Assembly: GCA_026075535.2 (NCBI GenBank)
Contig: AP026538.1
Span: 8,866,001-8,930,000, forward strand
DNA length: 64,000 nt
DNA from: Tricholoma matsutake
Lineage: Eukaryota > Basidiomycota > Agaricomycetes > Agaricales > Tricholomataceae
Reading direction: 5' to 3'
In this document: positions 56,440-64,000 of the stretch, piece by piece
Layout of the letters: each line of letters opens with the position of its first letter
How positions within the stretch are numbered: position 1 is the first letter of the stretch
Notes under the pieces: model-generated
The model's input: only the letters and a program-made list of their open reading frames with translations
The model's database searches: none
What the model was told of the DNA's origin: nothing
Program-made: the position numbers and the translations under genes

Positions 56440-57800
56440 TACACTCACCCATTTCAAAAAATTCCATCTTCTCATGTCCTAGCCTCCTAGCCTCCCAAGC
56501 CTTGAGTGCTTCTGTCTCCAACATCTCTGACCTCGCCAGCCGTGAATCTGCCTTGGGACCATATCCTTTCCAATGGATCAGGTATTGTCTCCCTCGTCCC
56601 CTTGGCCATTCGTCCAAAATCCTTTTGATGAAGTACTCTGTTGTTCCCTCCAGCGTCATGATAGGTCCTGGCCGCTCCATCTCTCTTCCTGGAAACAGTT
56701 CATCATTCTTTTCTACATGTCGTCTAAGGTGTGACACGTGGAATGTAGCATATTGAGAGTCCGGCAGTGCAAGCCTGTATGTTGATGATCCCGGGAACGC
56801 TTCCAGCACTTCATATGGACCATCCCAACGTGGCATGAATTTGGCAACCCTACCGCTCTGCTTCTGCATGTATTCTCTCCTGCGGTGCACAGTTTTCATC
56901 ATCACCTTATCACCCACCATGAATTCTGGGTCAGTGTCCCGGTCTTTATTAGCATGATGGGCTTGGGAAATCTTCGCCGCCAAAAGGCAGTCCTTGGTGC
57001 CCTCTACCTTGTTGTTTATCCTTTCAACTAGATCTTTTGCCTGTAATTCTTTGACACTGTTTCTTGATGTCTCTCCTCCCTCCACGGGCATAATTGGTAG
57101 CAAGATTTGCAGGGATCATCCAGTTTTTAGAACAAAAGGGGAGACCTGGGTGGATGCGTTGACGGTGTTCATTATATCGAATCACACCTTAGGTAATGGC
57201 CCACCCACTCTGGTTTCTTTTGACGTGATAATGCAAACATTGAATTACCATTTTGTTTGACCATTCTGAGGAACCATCTGTCTCTGGGTGATACGCCATC
57301 GAAAGTTTGTGTTTGATCCCAGTCAGCTTCATGAGCATGGCCCAAAACTTCGAGATGAACAATTTGTTGCAGTCACTAATGATTTCCAATGGACACCCAT
57401 TCTTGATACCATATATTGAAGAACACCTCTGTGAACTCCTTGGCCGACATGTCCATTTTACAAGGGACAACTTGGATATCTGCACCCAATCTATCTGTCA
57501 TTGTGATGATCACGTCGAACCCGTTGTCAAGTGGTAACAGTCCTATGAAATCGATCGCCACAGAATCGAACTGTTTATCGGGAATAGGTAATGGGTGCAG
57601 TGGACCAGGCGCCTTAGATGTAGCTGACTTGTTGCATTGGCATGGGCCACAACCTGGGATGTACACTGTAAGGAGATCTCTCCTCATATTTGGTTAATAG
57701 AAATCATTCCTCAGAGCTGTATACAACTTCTCGCCTCCAAAGTGGCCTAGCTGGTCATGAGCCAGCCTGAACAACTGCTCATGTACATTCTTGTACTTCA
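56440..57800 (-). pseudogene. Integrase and chromodomain of a chromovirus (Ty3/gypsy), decayed
   Basis: Core integrase pieces are FDSVAIDFIGLLPLDNGFD (first Asp), then after a frame change CPLEIISDCNKLFISKFW and SMAYHPETDGSSEWSNK (the second Asp and the Glu-side block). A further frame change leads to KVMMKTVHRRREYMQKQSGR, FMPRWDGPYEVLEAFPGSSTYRLALP and the chromodomain-like YFIKRILDEWPRGRGRQYLIHWKGYGP. Chromodomains direct integration by binding histone marks. At least two frameshifts occur between 57500 and 57000. No LTR was found downstream. Confidence 0.85.
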
Positions 57801-57810
57801 GAATGATCAG

Positions 57811-58620
57811 TCACTCTCCCACAAAGAGCAGCCCATTTCTGAAAACAAATCCCAACTTCGATTCTGTCACCTTTTGCTTTAAGTCCTTCAAAATTCCTGT
57901 GCACCAACTGTCCTTGTAACCATTTCTTATCCGTTCGAATAGCTTCGGGTTAGATTCAATTTTGAAAATAGCGTTGACATGCATCACTGGTTGAGGTGGC
58001 TCCAGTAGCCTTGAAAGGGCGTCCACCACCATATTATCCTCTCCCTTGATGTATGATATGGTGTACTCATATTGGGACAGATACTCCATCCACCTAACTT
58101 GCCTTAGGGATAGATCGCATTGACCATCGAAATTCTCAATTGTTTTGTGATCCATGTAGATATTGATGTGAGTTCCCAACAAGTCCACTCTCCATTTTGC
58201 TAACACTCACATGATGCTTAGCATTTCCTGCTTGTGGACCAGGTAGTGCAACTTGGCACCTTTCAGTTGCCTGCTCTCAAAAGCCACAGGCCTCGCGCTT
58301 TCCTAGTCTTCCCCAAAAGAGAGAACTGCACCTGTGTGCCTTTTGCTTGCATCACAAGTCACGAAAATTTGGTTTTTGCCAGGATTATGGTGGTCAATTG
58401 TCATCAAGCAATCTTGACTGAGTATGAGCCTTTTGATGGCCTCAACCGCATGCTGATGGTCACTTGTCCACGGGGGGAAAAAGGTATTGCACTCTTTCTT
58501 TGTCAGTGGTGTGAGGACTGTGGTGTGTTCCGCCAGCACCGGTAAGAACACGCTGATGTACCTCATGAGGCCCAGGTATTGCCACACTTGTTTTGTGGAC
58601 TGCAGTGCTTGCCAATCCAA
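57811..58620 (-). pseudogene. RT connection and RNase H of the chromovirus
   Basis: The frame contains VWQYLGLMRYISVFLP, LTKKECNTFFPPWTSDHQHA, then IFVTCDASKRHTGAVLSFG (RNase H first Asp), KWRVDLLGTHINIYMDHKTIE and YIKGEDNMVVDALSRL. Stops are TAG near 58303, TGA near 58208 and TGA at 57811. Confidence 0.85.
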
Positions 58621-58623
58621 GAT

Positions 58624-59499
58624 TCATTTAACTTTTTTATTGTCTGCTTTGATCCCGCTTGCCGAGATGTGGTGGCCCAAGAAATTGATGTCTGTCATGA
58701 ACAGGGATGATTTCTTTGTGGAACAGAATAGCTGTGCCTTGCGCAGAGCCTGGAGGACCACTGTTACATTTGCTTTATGTTCTGCTAGGGTGGACAACCA
58801 AATGATGATGTCATCCAGGTAGACATGGCATATTCTCCCAATCAGATTTGATAATGCTAACATTACCCAGCATTGATGTGTCGCTGGAGAATTTCTCAGT
58901 CCCATGGGCATGACCACCCATTCCCACAAGCCGAATGGTGTCAGCATTGCCATATATTTGACGTGATCTGGGTGGACCAAGGTTTGGAAAAACAAATTCG
59001 TCATGTCGATTTTTCCCCATACCTTGCCCTTTGCACAGTCAGCTAAGATGTCATCGATTCTTGGGAGTGGGTAATTATCTGGGACCATTATCTTATTCAG
59101 CTTCCAGTAGTCATTGACCCACCTGGGAAGCACAGTACTATCCACTTTAGGGATGATAAATGATGGTGACGTGTATTGCGAGGATGATGGTCGTATCTGC
59201 CCTGCTTTGGAATGTTGCTCAATCAGTGTCTTCCAACCATCTCTGTATTTCCATGGGCAAGAGTACACATGGCCTACTGAGATTGGTGCCCCAGGTTTAA
59301 CCTCAATGTGATGGTACACATCAGTAGGCAAATCCTTTGCATGCGGGATGTCCACAGGAAATCGGTCCGCAAACCTTTCTTTGTAAATGCAATCCAATTT
59401 ATCTAAGATGGCCAATGTGGCCAGTCCTTCTATGCGCTTCTTGACTGCCATGATCACACACAGGGTTTCCATTGTATGCACATCGAAGTTGAAACACAC
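58624..59499 (-). pseudogene. Reverse transcriptase of the chromovirus
   Basis: Blocks in order are HHIEVKPGAPISVGHVYSCP, TSPSFIIPKVDSTVLPRWVN, DYWKLNKIMVPDNYPLPRID, GKIDMTNLFFQTLVHPDHVK, TPFGLWEWVVMPMGLRNSPA and the catalytic YLDD at 58810-58821 (first Asp in DMTN). The frame is open for 291 codons, but there is a TGA at each end where related pol proteins continue. Confidence 0.88.
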
Positions 59500-59553
59500 T
59501 GGGTTTTCTGCAAAGATACATTGTAGTTCCTCATGTACATGCTTCCAGTCCTC

Positions 59554-60216
59554 TCATGGTTGTGAGAGGCCCTTCATTATTGCTTTATTTGTTGCTCTCC
59601 TTTGATCTTGTGCTGACAATTGTGCCTTTTTACGTTCTAATTTGGGTGGGTTCAAAAGGTCGTACTGTGAATCTTTCATGATTGCCATTCTCAGCTCCAT
59701 GTCGACAACGATCTTGTTTTGCATGAGGAAGTCAAGGCCCAGAACAATCCCCATGTGAAGGTTTGGACAAATGATTGCTTTAATTACTCTTGGTTTCCAT
59801 AACGAGTCTGGCAATTGCAGGTGTACTTTACAATATTCTGATAATGTAGTGTCCAAATTTCTCTGTCCATTTATGAAGGCACTGGTAACATGAAACAGCT
59901 TGAATAATTTGCATCGTGCAAGTCCAAACATCTCTACCATTTCAGATGAAATCAGCACTGGGGGACAACCGTGGTCAATAAGGGCTCAAATCAGTATGGG
60001 AGTGCACATCAAGGGGGCATCGATACAGCAGTCCCACCACAAATGTGATGGAAATGAGAAAGGTTCTGCCACATACTCTGATGCTTCACCCTCGGACATT
60101 TTGAATTGCTCTTCATCGTTGGTTTCAAAAATGCCCACTACAACCGTTGCTGAATTTGCTTCGAAAGCTGCCTTGGCCTTGAGCACTTCGGTAATCGTGA
60201 CCATTTTAGTGCCCAA
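59554..60216 (-). pseudogene. Protease region of the chromovirus
   Basis: ALIDHGCPPVLIS carries the retropepsin-like Asp motif (DHG in place of DTG/DSG). It is followed by GIVLGLDFLMQNKIVVD, the second protease signature, and a Gln/Arg-rich linker. In-frame TGA codons sit at 59986-59988 and 59554-59556. Gag and the 5' LTR are missing; homology stops near 60216. Confidence 0.75.
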
Positions 60217-60219
60217 CTG

Positions 60220-60370
60220 GACATCCTTCCATGTTGATTGATTTGAAAGTCACTGTATTTACACTTGTTTTGATAAACAAAATGTGTTATACAACCGGGC
60301 ATCCTTCCATGTTGATTGATTTGGAAGTCACTGTATTTATACTTGTTTTGATAAAGAAAATGGGGTATAC
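60220..60370. repeat. Two-copy tandem duplication of about 75 bp
   Basis: GCATCCTTCCATGTTGATTG begins each copy (about 60226 and 60300), and both continue through GGAAGTCACTGTATTTA-like sequence to CTTGTTTTGATAAA. It lies immediately at the broken 5' side of the chromovirus. Confidence 0.8.
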
Positions 60371-62251
60371 ATATAAGCTGATCTTTAAATATCAATACGA
60401 GCAAAACAAAAGAGTCTCTTGTTTTATTTCATGGCCAACCCACCAACACCTGCACAATGGAAAGCTGCTAAGATTTGAAAATCATTCTCACTTACTTACA
60501 CAGGCACAGAAAACAAATCCACAGGTATAGCAGAGATTGTGACTTATCATTGCTAAAATCTCATGGAATTTTTCAGAATGGGAGTTTAGTAAGGGCTCAT
60601 TTTGCCTAGAGAGCCATACAGGCATTGATGGCCTTCCACTGGATGAACAAATAATAGATAGATACTGAAAGGAAGGAGAAAAGGAAATCCCACCTCTAAT
60701 GCAGTAAGTAGTAAAAATGTCTAGAAGATACTGGATCACCTCATATTATTTCAGGAACACTATTTAAAAGTGCGATATTTTACTCTAAAGATAACATTAA
60801 GCAGGTTGACCCTAAGGGTATCGACATTTTAGATAGGTAATTATATCATGGAATTCAGCTCATGAGATTCTACTGATATGGGTTCAGGCACTTAAAAAAT
60901 GGAGCTCAACAAGAACTTTATGCCTCAAACCACAAATCTATAATCAGCTCTGAAGGGATTGCAGGTGGGCTAGTTCTTTATCACAGAACAATTTGGACTG
61001 AAATACCTTTATAGCCTACCTACACAAGTGTGAAATTATAATACTTGACAATATATGTCTCAACCACCCCTCAATTGTCACATATTTCTTCTGGTATGAG
61101 TTGTCAGATATAAAATTTCTCTGGCTTATAATTGACATTACTTAGAAGATTTTTTTGGAACTACAAGGATCAGTGTCTTCAAGTACATTGTTTCTGTAAA
61201 AGTTTGACTACTTACATTCACTGAATGGTATGAAAGGGGACATCCAGACATTGCAGTCTAGAGACATGCATGGCACTGTGAAACTCTGATATAGAAGAGC
61301 AGAGATTTTGTTGGGAATGCAAAAGTTGGTTCCACACCACATGTCTCCCTAATGATCATACCATCACACAATCAGAAGTCATATTCACAAAGAATTCCAA
61401 TGTTCCAAGATCCATCCTTTAGATTGCCTTCCAACTGACTGCCAGGGGAGGAAATTTTTACTATATAGCTGGTAATATCCAGTTTGTCTACAAGGCAAGG
61501 ATGCTCTTGGACCAAACAGTGTGAAAAAATATATTGTCTGATCCAGACCCCTGGATGGCTGCAAACATCATTGATAATGAGGAGGACAAGAGTTCTCTGT
61601 GGTGAAAGTACCTGGTGTATGAGCACAATATTGACATAAAAAACAAGGATACTGAGCAGCTAGTGGTGACTGATCAGGATGTTTATATAGGATGGAAATG
61701 ATAGGAAAAGTCTCCTTGCCCGCCACTTTCCCAGTGATTCTGCACATTGGCTGGAGAGCACAGCATGTTCCAATAGGATTGTCTGGCAGGCAACCAAGGG
61801 TCATGAGCTGTGTAAAGACATTTTCATACATCAGAATTGAGCATCATGGTGTGGAGCTGCGACAAAGGGAGTATTAATGATGTTTTCCATGGATCCAGAT
61901 GGCTTTTGCTTACACCTAAGATTGCGGAGTGGAAAAGTTTATGTAATTTTGAAGGATACCAGTGCACTCACAAAGAGGCATGAAGGTCTAGTCTTGGGAC
62001 CCAATTCCAGACTGTACGAGCCAATTTATTCCTCTATCTATAACATTCCTTGTTGACATTTTGATTCTCCAGGTTATTCAGTCTATTAACCCTGGTCAGC
62101 ATGACCTTTGTAGCATGAGAGAAAGATATTTTCAACTGTAGAAGTGGTATTCATGACACGTGCAAAGCTATGGTCCAGGGTTTTTTAGCTGATGTTTAGA
62201 GTAAAAGGAAAGCTGATGCTTGAAAAACATTCTGTTGCTACATTCACTACA
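60371..62251. other. Gene-poor, AT-rich interval
   Basis: Minus-strand frames at 61372-61626 and 61568-61831 are short and unrecognised. Nothing else is supported. Confidence 0.4.
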
Positions 62252-63870
62252 TAATGTTCGAAGGTCCGGTTTGGTCCAGTTTTTCAACCCCCAAGAGGGG
62301 CAACCATGGACCGCAACCAGTCCAAACCATTGCCCACACTTGAAGGACTGCAACCAAACTGAATAGGACCAGTCCTATTTGGTTCAGTTGCTCCCGAAAA
62401 ACCAGTTTCAACCAGTTTTACTACCATTTTTTACTGTCTAATTAAATTATATTATATACTTGATAGAACTAATTCCATCACCCTGTGAGCAGGTGCTCAC
62501 AGCGGTGGGATGTTGCTAATAGAATAAAATAAAATAAAAAAAGACCAAATAACAAAAGAAAAAAAAACACTCCACTGTCTCGCATTTGTAGCAAGAGTGG
62601 GGCTTCGTACATTGTTCCCCAGTACTCATTGTTGTCAGCCTCATTGTTCATTGTATCCCCCATTTGCCTTGTCCTCGCATTGTCATTTGTCATCCCCACA
62701 TTGTTGTTAGCCATCCCCACACTGTCATTTGTTGTTGTCGTCCCCACATTGTCATTTGTTGTCATTCCCGCATTGTCGTTCATTGTCCCCTCCCTCTCTG
62801 TTGTTTATCGCCACCCTCCCCATTTTTGTTATTGTCTTGTCGGCCCATCCCTTGTCATCAGCACCTCCATTGCCCTCTATGATCAGTGGCTCACAGGCAG
62901 GGTGGTGGTGCTGTGTGATGTGGCACCTGTTGTGGTCCAGGAATGCATTGCTACGCTGCGAGCAGAGATGCTCACAGTGGCGGCGTGGTCCAGGTGGCTC
63001 ACAGGGGCAATGTAGGGGTGTTGTTGTTGTCAAGCCTGAGGAAGAAATTAAAATGGTTAGTAAAAAAAAAGAAATCAGTGATAACGAACATACCTGCGGC
63101 CCAAATGACGCTAGTCATTGTTTGGGCACTTTGTGTTCATTTGTCTGTGGGGGCAAGGTTCCAAGCTAGGGAGTATGCAATAGAGGTGGGGAATGAAGAG
63201 GGCAGGTTGTCACCCCTGTTGGTGTTGATGGTGTCATTTCCATTGGTGTTGTTCACATTGCGTCATTAAGAAAAGAAGAGAATCTAAAAGAAAGTAAAAA
63301 ACAATTAGTAGAAGTGATTAATAAAAAAAACATACTCTGCCCAAAGGATGGACTGGCATCGTTTGGGCTGCCTGCATTGTGTTCATTTGTTTGTGTGGTC
63401 ATTGGTGCAGACAGAGTGGTGATGCGGCCATTGTTGATGTTGTCATTGTGGTTGTGGGAAGTTGTCAGACAACAGGCAAGTGGTGCCACTTTTGTTTTTT
63501 GGGAGCACAAACATGACCACATGGTCCGTGTGCTGCCACAGGGTATATAAACACCCACCAAATGTCTACTTCTATTGTAGACTTATCCCACTTTGTTAAC
63601 AATTAGTTATAATTAGTATTATATTAGTATTATATTAGTTCTTTTTATCTATATTTATGTAGCTCTAACTGTATATACAGTACATATTATATAAGTGAGA
63701 AGACCGGTCACAAACTGATTGTGACCGGTCTTTGATCAGTTTTTGAATATTTTCAATGCAAGGCAACCTGCAACTGGACCGACTCCCAAATGAGGTCTGG
63801 TTGCCTTCAGTTGGGTTGGGTTGGGTTTCGGTCTTTTTTCCGATTTATGCAACTGGACCTTCAAACACTA
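62252..63870. mobile_element. Large relative of the ACTGGTC hAT-type MITE, with low-complexity interior
   Basis: 1619 bp. The left end is TAATGTTCGAAGGTCC and the right end is the inverse of TAGTGTTTGAAGGTCC. The flanks TCACTACA (62244-62251) and TCACTATG (63871-63878) match at six of eight positions. Both subterminal regions contain GGACCAGTCC and ACTGGACC words. A 13-bp perfect hairpin, AGACCGGTCACAA with loop ACTGA, lies at 63701-63731. The interior has the CATTGTTGT-rich block, two palindromes (62480-62509, 62955-62983) and paired CCCAAATGAC words at 63099-63128. No transposase. Confidence 0.65.
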
Positions 63871-64000
63871 TCACTATGTGTATTAAAAAAAAAATGAATG
63901 GTGTTTTGAAATAGTATGATTTCATCTTGTTATATTTATTTAATGACAGAGAATGCGCAATGAAACCCTCCTATTCAATTTCTCTTTGCTCTCACAGCAG
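63871..64000. other. Right edge of the window
   Basis: No recognised feature. Confidence 0.3.

Overview
The window looks like part of an Agaricomycete (mushroom-forming basidiomycete) nuclear genome. The reasons are short 37-70 nt GT-AG introns, family-typical fungal genes split into many exons, Ty3/gypsy, Ty1/copia, Plavaka-like, MULE and pogo-like elements of the kinds common in these fungi, and abundant CpG-decay mutations. The species cannot be named from the sequence. Only four ordinary host genes can be supported: DNA2 helicase-nuclease (3509-7664, +), a small UbiA prenyltransferase (8236-9198, +), a C2H2 zinc-finger protein (36003-37820, +) and a PPOX-class flavin-fold protein with a membrane tail (38865-39864, -). 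I rebuilt exon structures by hand for all four, and the coding lengths sum to whole codons (1232, 281, 501 and 275 aa).

Layout. 1-1308: decayed pogo-like transposase. 3346-9198: DNA2 and UbiA. 9847-12346: a 0.86 kb fold-back palindrome beside a truncated copia element. 12286-23149: a repeat-family coiled-coil gene apparently split by a 9.85 kb gypsy element. 24.5-28.4 kb: low-complexity DNA, short palindromes, two tRNA-like repeats and a hAT-type MITE. 28.4-32.6 kb: a MULE and a GC-rich hAT-type MITE. 36.0-39.9 kb: two host genes. 43.4-45.9 kb: another MITE and repeats. 46.2-54.2 kb: a second gypsy copy of the same family. 55.4-60.2 kb: Plavaka and chromovirus relics. 62.3-63.9 kb: a larger relative of the first MITE.

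The most unusual system is in the two related gypsy elements. Each carries, between pol and the 3' LTR and on the strand opposite gag-pol, a spliced gene. It starts about 150 bp from the 3' LTR and encodes a protein with six cysteines in Zn2Cys6-like spacing and an acidic, coiled-coil-like context. The intron positions are the same in both copies. Because the gene is antisense to the element's RNA, its introns would not be removed during retrotransposition, which explains their retention.

A second window-wide theme is CpG loss. The two LTRs of the second gypsy differ almost only by CG versus TG or CA, and most premature stops in five unrelated element families are TGA where related copies or family memory suggest CGA. 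This fits methylation-linked or RIP-like inactivation of repeats, while the host genes remain open.
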